Below are positions 48,845 to 58,254 of a stretch of DNA of 64,000 nt, one piece after another; position 1 is the stretch's first letter, and every line of letters begins with the position of its first letter. A program made the position numbers and the translations under genes. The DNA is from Pyrinomonadaceae bacterium. GTDB lineage: Bacteria; Acidobacteriota; Blastocatellia; Pyrinomonadales; Pyrinomonadaceae. The stretch covers positions 62,794 through 126,793 of the forward strand of contig JAJQRF010000007.1 in assembly GCA_021228405.1 (NCBI GenBank), read 5' to 3'. Below the pieces are notes generated by a model. That model searched no databases and was not told the DNA's origin. It worked only from the letters and a program-made list of their open reading frames with translations.

Positions 48845-49528
48845 CTATCCGTTATTCGGCGGTGTCGGCGGCGGTTCGTTTTTATTGCGTTTTTCGATCT
48901 TGCACGCCGATTTCCATTCGGCAATCAATCCTTCGTCGCCGTTATCTTCGAGCAGATTCAGGACGACGGTTTTCTGTGCGCGGCGGTTCTTTTTCAAATT
49001 TTTGATCGCGGCTTTTTCGGTTGCGGTCGCGGCGACACCACTGCCTTTTCCGCTGTTCTGCTGTGTCTGCGCGGCTTCAAAAGCCGTGATTTTTGTTTGC
49101 AGAATGGTCGCAATTGCTCCGTTTATGCCGAAACTGTTAAATATTGCGCTGTTTGCCGTATCCATATCGTTATGAAACGACTGCGCCGTGTCCAAAACCT
49201 CTTGATTGCTTAAAGTTCCCTTCGGAATTTTGAATGTGTTGTCAAAATCGGGGTTTTCCGTCTTGATAGTTTTGGCGGTGTCGGCGATTTTTCGCAGATA
49301 TTTATAAAGGTCTTCTCTGGCGTTCAGCTTGTCCGCCGTTGCGTCGGTTCGCAAACCCGCCGCTGAAATGCGGTTTGCCGCCGAAGTTTCCAAAACCGCA
49401 ATGTCCGCCAAGAGCGCGGTATTTAAACTGACTGCTTTTGCATTATCTTTCAGCAAATTATTGTTTCGCGCGAAAAATTCGGTCATCTTTTGTGCCGAAT
49501 CAAACTCATCAAATTCTACATCTGTCAT
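48845..49528 (-). CDS. Helical hypothetical protein
   Basis: A 227-residue protein starting MTDVEFDEFDSAQKM, almost all helical and Asn/Ala/Lys-rich, with a Gln/Ser/Gly-rich linker (TQQNSGKGSGVAA) and a Pro-rich end (PPPTPPNNG). No known domain. It lies between two repeat blocks together with the small acidic protein, possibly as a small surface or lineage-specific protein. Confidence 0.5.
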   Translation of the reverse strand: MTDVEFDEFDSAQKMTEFFARNNNLLKDNAKAVSLNTALLADIAVLETSAANRISAAGLRTDATADKLNAREDLYKYLRKIADTAKTIKTENPDFDNTFKIPKGTLSNQEVLDTAQSFHNDMDTANSAIFNSFGINGAIATILQTKITAFEAAQTQQNSGKGSGVAATATEKAAIKNLKKNRRAQKTVVLNLLEDNGDEGLIAEWKSACKIEKRNKNEPPPTPPNNG

Positions 49529-49572
49529 TTTTTTAGTCCTCCAATCTGATTATTTTTAGTGATTTGACGGTT

Positions 49573-49860
49573 TTACAGCCGTCCCGGAAAAGAATTTGGT
49601 TATCTTAGAAAAGAATTTAGCCGTCTTTATATAAAACTTGGTTATCTTGTGAATGAACTTCATAATCTTTGTGAAAAATTTAGTCAACTTTGCATAGAAC
49701 TTAGTCAACTTTGCAGGAAACTTGGTCGCCTATGTATAAACCTTAGTCACCTTTTAAATGAACTTGATAATCTTTACTGCAAACTTGGTCATCTCGGAAA
49801 AGATTTTGACGACTTTTGCAAAGGGATTTGTCATCTTTGCAATGATTTTTGCGGTCTAAG
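49573..49860. repeat. Tandem array with 21-bp period
   Basis: About twelve diverged copies of a unit with core AAGNTNACNAAGTT (minus strand) repeat every 21 bp. The plus-strand frame gives a heptad of Leu/Cys-rich pattern (LC..L), but no ribosome site or consistent start is present and the ORF there (49649-50158) runs on into non-repeat sequence. Copy number differs slightly from place to place and units differ in a few bases. Confidence 0.6.
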
Positions 49861-50216
49861 AAATGATTTTGAAGTTCCTGACAATAGTTTTGCCGTGGAG
49901 CGACAAAATACGCGCCGGTTTTACCTGAAAATTATCCGAAATATCACGAATCTTTTTCAGATAAACTACCATTTTTACTGTTTTCGAGTGGATTTTATAT
50001 TTATTTTTATTGAACTGTCAAGACCTTTTTTGCATCCGAAACGGTGCGTCGGGATTTATTATTTGATTGGCAAGGGTTTAAAGCGGAAAATTATTTATTT
50101 AAGCCGATTTATCAGTCGTTTAGTTTCTCACGTGTCGGGTTTTTATTCAGTTATTTAGAGTTCTTATAATTTTTTCTACAGTTTTGCCGTTATGGTGTCA
50201 AATATTTAAGATTTCT

Positions 50217-50425
50217 TCTTTAATTTCTATAACTTCTTCTACGGCTCTGTCGTCAGGCTTCTTTATTTTCATAATTTCTCTATGGCTCTACCGTCAGGCT
50301 TCTTTAATTTCTATAATTTCTCTACGGCTCTGCCATTAAACTTCTTTAATTTCTATAACTTCTTCTACGGCTCTGCCGTCTGTTTCTTTAGTTTTTATAA
50401 TTTCTTCTACGGCTCTGCCGTCCGA
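50217..50425. repeat. Tandem array with about 42-bp period, five copies
   Basis: Units of about 41-42 bp contain the core CTACGGCTCTGCCGTC followed by CTTCTTTAATTTCTATAA. Five copies are seen. The plus-strand translation is a repeated FNFYNF/STALP pattern without a convincing gene start. No spacers are present, so it is not a CRISPR array. Confidence 0.65.
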
Positions 50426-50555
50426 TGTGCGGAAAGGCTCTGCCTTTCCGAAAGTTTTCACTAAAAATTTGAGGCTCCGCCTCGCCTTACCGTTTAAATT
50501 CGAGGCACAGCCTCAAATTTAAAAAAGTATTTCACGGAAAGGCAGAGCCTTTCCG

Positions 50556-50707
50556 CACATCAACGGGCAAAGCCCTTTAAAAGTCAGAGTCTTTCCCCAC
50601 ATCAACGGGCAAAGCCCTTTAAAAGTCAGAGTCTTTCCGCATATCAACGGGCAAAACCCTTTAAAAGTCAGAGCCTTTCCCCACATCAACGGGCAAAGCC
50701 CTTTGAG
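50556..50707. repeat. Tandem array with 42-bp period, nearly four copies
   Basis: The 42-bp unit begins CACATCAACGGGCAAAGCCC and has the word TCAGAGTCTTTCC; copies start at 50556, 50598, 50640 and 50682 (last one cut). They differ at a few bases. The array lies next to another 42-bp array of unrelated sequence and a GC-rich hairpin (about 50466-50521). The 1.19-kb stretch 49529-50717 has no other supported gene. Confidence 0.7.
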
Positions 50708-50717
50708 TTTTGTTTAT

Positions 50718-51064
50718 TTATCGGGTATTTTCCTTATCAACAACTGATTTTTTCAAACCATCGAGATAATGTTTAGATGTCCAATACAGATCAGCCCAAC
50801 CGAAACCGCGATTCAGTCTGTCCGTTTCCAAAATCTTCACGAACAGTTCGAGTTCCGAAATATCTTGCGGCTGATTTTCGATGTATTGCAGAAGTTTTTT
50901 CGACAGATACAATCCGAGATACCATTCAAACGCCTGTTTGCTCTGCTGTTGTTCGGAATTTTCGGCTAAATTTTCAAAGTATTTGATTAGCCGCCGTGAA
51001 TGCCGTTCGGCGCGTTTGTGAAATGGCTCGTTTTCACTCTGATTTTCGTGATTATTTTCCTGCA

Positions 51065-51065
<1 letters not shown>
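50718..51065 (-). CDS. Hypothetical protein
   Basis: A 115-residue protein starting MQENNHENQSENEPFHKRAERH. It is helical and charged (ENSEQQQSKQAFEWYLGLYLSKKLLQYIEN) without a known motif. Its start codon overlaps the stop of the acyl-CoA synthetase gene (TAATG), so it is probably translated as its operon partner. Function unknown. Confidence 0.55.
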
Positions 51066-53158
<2,093 letters not shown>

Positions 53159-53170
53159 ATAAATTATGAT

Positions 53171-53297
53171 TGTAGGGGCAGGTCTTGTGCCTGCCCGATC
53201 AGCCGAACGGCTGAAATTGCGTTTAATTTTTGCGTTGTCCGATTGTAACGGATATGTTCGCTGCGCTCATCGGGCAGGCACAAGACCTGCCCCTACA
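53171..53297. repeat. Perfect 29-bp inverted repeat
   Basis: TGTAGGGGCAGGTCTTGTGC... (53171-53199) is inverted exactly at 53269-53297, with about 70 bp between. Each arm is itself palindromic (GGGCAGG...CCTGCCC). It stands between the acyl-CoA synthetase (minus) and the SDR gene (plus). A MITE or REP-like repeat is the likely source. Confidence 0.7.
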
Positions 53298-53417
53298 AAT
53301 TCGGTATATGTTCATACAAATTTGGTTGCGTTTTTATCTGAATCGGCATCAAATCGTTCGGCGTTTTGATATTTTCAAAATAAAAGTTTATAACACGATA
53401 AATAAACAATAAAACTT

Positions 53418-54206
53418 ATGGCTGAAAAACCTGTCGAAATCAAACTTCCCGCGAACCTTTTTGAAGGCAAAACCGCGATCGTCACGGGCGCGTCGCGCGG
53501 CGTTGGTCGCGCCACCGCCCTGCGTCTTGCCGAAGCGGGCGCGAACGTCGTCGTGAACTATCTCCGCGAAGAAGAAAAGGCGAATAATGTCGTTGCGCTC
53601 TGCAAGGAAAAAGGCGTTGACGCGATTGCCGTGCAGGGCGACGTTTCCGAATGGCTCGACGCGCAAAATCTAGCGAAACAGGCAATCGAAAAATTCGGCA
53701 GGATCGATCTTTTAGTTCTCAACGCGGGAATCTGGGAAGGCGCGCCAATCGAAGAAATGAGCGAAGAAACGTGGAACAAGGTTTTGAACACGAATCTGAA
53801 AGCGGCGTGGGCGATGACGAAGGCTTGCGTCCCTTCGATGAAGAAACAGGAACGCGGGGCGATCGTTTTGGTTTCGTCAACGGCAGGTCAGCGCGGCGAA
53901 GCGAACTATTCAAACTACGCCGCCTCGAAAGGCGGACAGATTTCGTTTACGAAAGCACTTGCCTCCGAACTCTGCCCGAAAATCCGCGTTAACTGCGTCG
54001 CGCCCGGCTGGATCGAAACGGCGATGGTGCGTCCCGTTTTCGAGAACGAGGAATATAAACAAAAGGTTCTCAGCACGATTCCCTTGAACCGGATGGCGGC
54101 GACCGACGACGTTGCACTCTCGATCTGTTTTCTGCTCTCCGATTGGTCGCGTCATATCACGGGCGAGATTCTCAACATCAACGGCGGCGCGGTTTTGTGC
54201 GGTTAA
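53418..54206 (+). CDS. SDR oxidoreductase (FabG-like), paralogue
   Basis: A 262-residue short-chain dehydrogenase of the same subfamily and length as the one at 39203-39991: the N-terminus MAEKPVEIKLPANLFEGKTAIVTGA, TGASRGVG for NAD(P) and YSNYAASKGG for the catalytic Tyr-Lys are all there. The two share the GQRGEANYSNYAA and SRHITGEILNINGG stretches. Duplication in the lineage is likely. The stop overlaps the convergent endonuclease/phosphatase gene. Confidence 0.88.
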   Translation: MAEKPVEIKLPANLFEGKTAIVTGASRGVGRATALRLAEAGANVVVNYLREEEKANNVVALCKEKGVDAIAVQGDVSEWLDAQNLAKQAIEKFGRIDLLVLNAGIWEGAPIEEMSEETWNKVLNTNLKAAWAMTKACVPSMKKQERGAIVLVSSTAGQRGEANYSNYAASKGGQISFTKALASELCPKIRVNCVAPGWIETAMVRPVFENEEYKQKVLSTIPLNRMAATDDVALSICFLLSDWSRHITGEILNINGGAVLCG

Positions 54207-55807
54207 TTGACCGTTTTCGCAAATTCCGGCTCGTTTAACGGCAGATCGACGATAAGCGGGCGATGATCGGAAATACGCTCTTTGATCGTTTCATTTATCT
54301 GCGTCAGCGTCTGCCCGAAATGCGGTGCAAATTGATAAGATTCCTTTTCATCGCGCGGGGCTTTCAGGTTAGCGGGTTTGATAAATATCCAGTCGAGCTT
54401 GTATTTTCCGACGACGTAGATCGGGCGTTTGACCTGATACGTCGAAATGAAGCCTTTGCCGCCGCGCTGGTTTGAGTTGGCGAGAGTTTTGCTTTTCTCG
54501 TCCGTCGAACGCGTTTTGTCGCCGCGAAAATCGAACGTGCCGCCGTCATCAAAGCGAAACTTTTCGAGCGTCGAAAAGAATTTCCGGCTCTGGTTCGGCG
54601 AAAAATACGGAATGTGCCGAACCGTCGGGTCGTTCATCGTGCGCCCGAACGAAACGCCGTTCATCACCGTGTCTTCAACCATCCCGAAACCGAGCGCGTA
54701 TTGAATTCCCTTCTTTATCCAGTAATGCGGATTGCCGAAACGTTTAATCATTTCGCGCCGCAACGAAGTCGGTGTCAGGTCTGAGCCGGAAGTATTCATA
54801 TCGCCAGCTAAAATGACGGGATTTTGGATGGGTTTCAGGATTTCGAGCAGTTCTTCCATCTGCTTGACGCGATTTTTCGCCTTCGTGCGGTTTTCCAGAT
54901 GCGTCGCGGCGATCGTCACACGTCCCGACGGCAGCCTTTCATCGACAATGTCGGCAAAAAGCGTCGTCCGTCCGCCGCGCCGGACTTCGCGCATCGACTT
55001 TTCGAGGAAAACCGTTTGCGCCAGCGTCCGTTTCCCCTTCTCAACCCAGCTCGCGCCGTTCTTTTCGTCCAGATACCAGTCGTAGGGCTGATATTTGAAC
55101 GGCACGAGCCGCACATTTTCGAGCGGAAAACGGCTCAGGATGGCAACGCCGTGCAAACCTTTATATTTTTCCTTTTCGACTCTGACAATTTCGGCAATTT
55201 CTTTTTCCTGTCGGTCGACGGGCGGCTTTTCGTTAGTCAGATGAACGGGCATCAGTTCGACAAATTCGGTTCCGAAGGCGTAATTCATCTTCAATTTATA
55301 CGCCAGTTCGCCCGCGATATTTCGATATTCGGTTCTTTTCACGCCGAAATCGACCTCGTTGAAAACGATCACGTCCGCCTTGCGCAGATTCTCGGCTTCT
55401 TCCAGAACTTCCGCCCGTTCCTTGCTGTCCGGCGGAAACTTTTTGTCGTCGAGCATCGCTTCAAATTTTTGCGGATCGCTGAAAATCGTTTCGATCGCCT
55501 CGAATTCGATGCCGCGTTCGATATTCCAGAAAGCGACGCGCACGAAATTGCCTAGTTGCGGTGAGTTATTTAATGAGATTGTTTCTGTCGGCGTGTAATT
55601 ATTTTGAACAAAAGGCGTGTGAAGAAGGTAGTCGAGTTTTTCCTGCATTTCCGACGAAAGAACTTCGCTGTCGTAAAGCGTTTCGAGTTCGTCGTAGGTA
55701 AAAAATTTCGGTTCCGCACCGTTTCCGAAAGCGGCGCAATATAGAACGGCTGTAAAAAAAAGTAAAAAGACACTTCGGCGCGTGCCTTTTTTCAAGCTGA
55801 AAAACAT
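54203..55807 (-). CDS. Secreted endonuclease/exonuclease/phosphatase-family protein
   Basis: A 534-residue protein with an N-terminal signal/anchor segment (RRSVFLLFFTAVLYCAAFG). The EEP motifs are WNIERG, FNEVDF, ATHLENR, AGDMNT and SDHRPLIVDL, as in DNase I-like or phosphatase enzymes with Mg2+. The residues needed for metal and phosphate chemistry are present. The target (nucleic acid, phospholipid or sugar phosphate) is unknown. An extra C-terminal part of about 100 residues follows the DNase I core. Confidence 0.75.
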   Translation of the reverse strand: MFFSLKKGTRRSVFLLFFTAVLYCAAFGNGAEPKFFTYDELETLYDSEVLSSEMQEKLDYLLHTPFVQNNYTPTETISLNNSPQLGNFVRVAFWNIERGIEFEAIETIFSDPQKFEAMLDDKKFPPDSKERAEVLEEAENLRKADVIVFNEVDFGVKRTEYRNIAGELAYKLKMNYAFGTEFVELMPVHLTNEKPPVDRQEKEIAEIVRVEKEKYKGLHGVAILSRFPLENVRLVPFKYQPYDWYLDEKNGASWVEKGKRTLAQTVFLEKSMREVRRGGRTTLFADIVDERLPSGRVTIAATHLENRTKAKNRVKQMEELLEILKPIQNPVILAGDMNTSGSDLTPTSLRREMIKRFGNPHYWIKKGIQYALGFGMVEDTVMNGVSFGRTMNDPTVRHIPYFSPNQSRKFFSTLEKFRFDDGGTFDFRGDKTRSTDEKSKTLANSNQRGGKGFISTYQVKRPIYVVGKYKLDWIFIKPANLKAPRDEKESYQFAPHFGQTLTQINETIKERISDHRPLIVDLPLNEPEFAKTVN

Positions 55808-55910
55808 CTGATCTTCCCTTCCATTGTCCAATAAAGTGTCTTAAAACAAAATTACCGAAAGACATTGTGCAATCGCCATTCCAACGTGAAATGTTTCGAT
55901 TCGATACACA

Positions 55911-55950
55911 AAAAAGCGAACCGCTCAAAACCCTGAGCGATTCGCTTTTC
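55911..55950. terminator. Terminator after the CRTAC1 gene
   Basis: AAAAGCGAA-CCGCTCA pairs with TGAGCG-ATTCGCTTTT around a loop, followed on the minus strand by a run of six T. It ends the transcript of the cytochrome/CRTAC1 operon. Confidence 0.7.
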
Positions 55951-55968
55951 AGCAATTTTTACTTTTTC

Positions 55969-57774
55969 TTACTGTTTGACGGTCATCAGTTGATTTATTT
56001 TTTCGACTGCAACCTTCTGTGTTTCGCCGTTTGCCCAGACGATTTCGAGGGCATCGATCTTTGCCGCATCACCCAATCCGATGTGGATAAGCTGTTCGTT
56101 CTGCGAAGCGTAACCCGCGCCGCTCGTCACGTCAAAACGCTGGCGAAGCTTTCCCGTCGTCACGTAAACGGTCGAACCGATCGCATCCTTCGGCGTTTTC
56201 TTTGCCGTGTCGCCGACAAGTTTCAGAGCCAGCCAATTTCCCTTCGTGTCGCCGGCATTCTTCATCAGACACGGGGCAGAATCCTGATTGTTGACCAGCA
56301 TATCGAGCCGCCCGTCACTGTCGAAATCCGCGACGACGATTCCGCGCGCGACCATTGCGGCGGAAAGTGCCGTGTTCGGCGCGGCGGCAACGCGCTCAAA
56401 GCGCACGAGATTGTTCGTGCCCGCAGGTTTCAGATTCTTAAAAAGCAAAATCTGCTGGGCATAACTCGTTCCCCATTGAAAATTATCAACCACAGGATAA
56501 ACGTGCCCGTTGGCGACCGCGACATCCTTCCAGCCGTCGTTGTCGTAATCGAGAAACGTCGTGCCCCAACCGAGAAACGGGATCGAAACTTCGCCTAATC
56601 CGGCTTGAAACGTGATGTCGGTAAAATTTGCTTCGCCGTCGTTGCGGTAAAGCGTGTTCGAGTCGTCCGAAAAATTCGTGATGTGGAAATCAACGCGCCC
56701 GTCGTTGTCGTAATCGCCGACACCCAACCCCATTCCGGCTTGTTCGCGCCCGTTTTCATTGAGCGCGATGCCCGACGGATAACCCGATTCCTCGAAAGTT
56801 CCGTCGCCGTTATTGATGTAAAGCTGTTTCGGCGTGGAATCGTTCACGACCAACAGATCAACGTCCTTATCGTTGTCGACATCGACGAAAACCGATGAAA
56901 AACCGTAATAATTGCCTTCGTCCTTCACGCCCGCCTTTTCGCTCACATCTTCAAAAGTTCCGTCCGCTTTCTGATGAAAGAGCCTGTCTTTCGCGCCTTT
57001 CAGACCGCGCGGACCGCACATTACCGGCTGACCGCGAAACTGGCAGAAATTTCTGCCCGTCGCCGTTCCCTTTCCCACATCGAGCGGCGACACGGGCAGG
57101 TTTTTCAGATCGAATTCGAGATATGCGGGCACGAAAAGATCGAGTTTGCCGTCTTTGTCGTAATCGCCGAAGCTTGCGCCCGTATACCAGCCTTTGAGGT
57201 CAAGCCCGACCTTCGGCGCAACGTCCGTAAAAGTTCCGTTCCCGTTGTTTTTGTAAAGCCGCGAAACACCGTAATTGCTTACGAAAATATCCGAAAAGCC
57301 GTCGTTGTCGTAATCGCCGACCGCCACGCCCATTCCCCAACGTTCGTTTGCGATTCCGGCTTTTTCTGTCACGTCCTCAAATCTCCAATTGCCGAGATTG
57401 CGGTAAAGCGCGGATTTCGGAGCTTTTTCCTTGCCGTTTTCGGCATCGATGGTCGAAGCGTTCAGTAAAAAAATGTCCGGTCTGCCGTCGTTGTCGAAAT
57501 CGATAACGGCGGCGGTGCAACCCGTCGTTTCCACGATGTAGGCTTTGTCCTTCGTTCCTGAAACACAGCGAAAATCTTTCAAAGGCGTTTGCGGAGTTAC
57601 GTCTTCATAGATTTTCGGTGCTTTTTCGTCAACGATCCCGACGGTTCGTTTTGAAGTGTAAACCTTCGCCTCACCCGTCGAAACGCCGCCCGCTCCTTGA
57701 TCCTGCGCCAAACCGAAGACGGCGAAAAGCGAAAGACTGACCACCGTCAATGAAAACTTTTTAATGAAATTCAT
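55969..57774 (-). CDS. CRTAC1 / ASPIC-UnbV family protein
   Basis: A 601-residue secreted protein with signal peptide (about 1-23, ending FGLAQ). Repeated FG-GAP-like motifs (DFDNDGRPDIFLLNAS, GVAVGDYDNDGFSDIFV, VDVDNDKDVDLLVVN, FDSDGRLDMLVNN) build a beta-propeller with calcium sites, and the C-terminus is an ASPIC/UnbV domain (YASQNEQLIHIGLGDA). It lies directly downstream of the monohaem cytochrome gene. Such proteins are widespread in Acidobacteria and of uncertain function, often tied to cytochrome c biogenesis or extracellular oxidation. Long upstream frame was rejected. Confidence 0.88.
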   Translation of the reverse strand: MNFIKKFSLTVVSLSLFAVFGLAQDQGAGGVSTGEAKVYTSKRTVGIVDEKAPKIYEDVTPQTPLKDFRCVSGTKDKAYIVETTGCTAAVIDFDNDGRPDIFLLNASTIDAENGKEKAPKSALYRNLGNWRFEDVTEKAGIANERWGMGVAVGDYDNDGFSDIFVSNYGVSRLYKNNGNGTFTDVAPKVGLDLKGWYTGASFGDYDKDGKLDLFVPAYLEFDLKNLPVSPLDVGKGTATGRNFCQFRGQPVMCGPRGLKGAKDRLFHQKADGTFEDVSEKAGVKDEGNYYGFSSVFVDVDNDKDVDLLVVNDSTPKQLYINNGDGTFEESGYPSGIALNENGREQAGMGLGVGDYDNDGRVDFHITNFSDDSNTLYRNDGEANFTDITFQAGLGEVSIPFLGWGTTFLDYDNDGWKDVAVANGHVYPVVDNFQWGTSYAQQILLFKNLKPAGTNNLVRFERVAAAPNTALSAAMVARGIVVADFDSDGRLDMLVNNQDSAPCLMKNAGDTKGNWLALKLVGDTAKKTPKDAIGSTVYVTTGKLRQRFDVTSGAGYASQNEQLIHIGLGDAAKIDALEIVWANGETQKVAVEKINQLMTVKQ

Positions 57775-57785
57775 AGTATTTTTTA

Positions 57786-58139
57786 CTACAGCGAACGAAC
57801 GTATGCGACCATCGCCGTTATTTCCTTGGCGGTCATTTTTTTGCTGAATCCGGGCATCGAGCCGCCGCCGTTGCGGATGATTCGGGCAAGGGTTTTCGAG
57901 CTTTTTCTTTTGGTCGCGCGGCTTGTCAGATCGGGCGAACTGTAAAGCGCGCCGAGTTGCGTCTGGCTTTTGCCGTCGGCACCGTGACAGCGCGCACAAT
58001 TATTGATATAAACATCGCGAATCGAAGAAACTTTTTCGTTCGCCGCTACCAAATCCGGTTTCGTTTCGATCGCCGACCAACCGAACGCACCGACGGATAA
58101 AAAGAGCAGAATAATTCCCAACTTCAAACTTCTTTGCAT
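57786..58139 (-). CDS. Monohaem cytochrome c
   Basis: A 117-residue class I cytochrome c. An N-terminal signal/anchor helix (about 8-23), the haem site CARCH at residues 48-52 and the axial Met in NGGGSMPGF (about 93) are visible. It is a periplasmic electron carrier. It lies between the pentahaem protein and CRTAC1 genes in the same direction with short spacers, so the three are likely one operon. Confidence 0.88.
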   Translation of the reverse strand: MQRSLKLGIILLFLSVGAFGWSAIETKPDLVAANEKVSSIRDVYINNCARCHGADGKSQTQLGALYSSPDLTSRATKRKSSKTLARIIRNGGGSMPGFSKKMTAKEITAMVAYVRSL

Positions 58140-58254
58140 AAATATTACGTAAAACAGATGCGAGGAGATAGGTTTCAGGTAGTTAGTTTTTAAGAATCAA
58201 ATTATATAAATATTTCGACTAACACCTATCCCCTAAGACCTTCTATCCCTCAAA

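Noticed and set aside
49649-50158. 169-residue plus-strand ORF with Leu/Cys heptads
   Set aside because: It reads a 21-bp tandem repeat and then non-coding sequence; no ribosome site.
50205-50707. Possible CRISPR array
   Set aside because: The 42-bp repeats are contiguous without spacers, and no cas gene is present.
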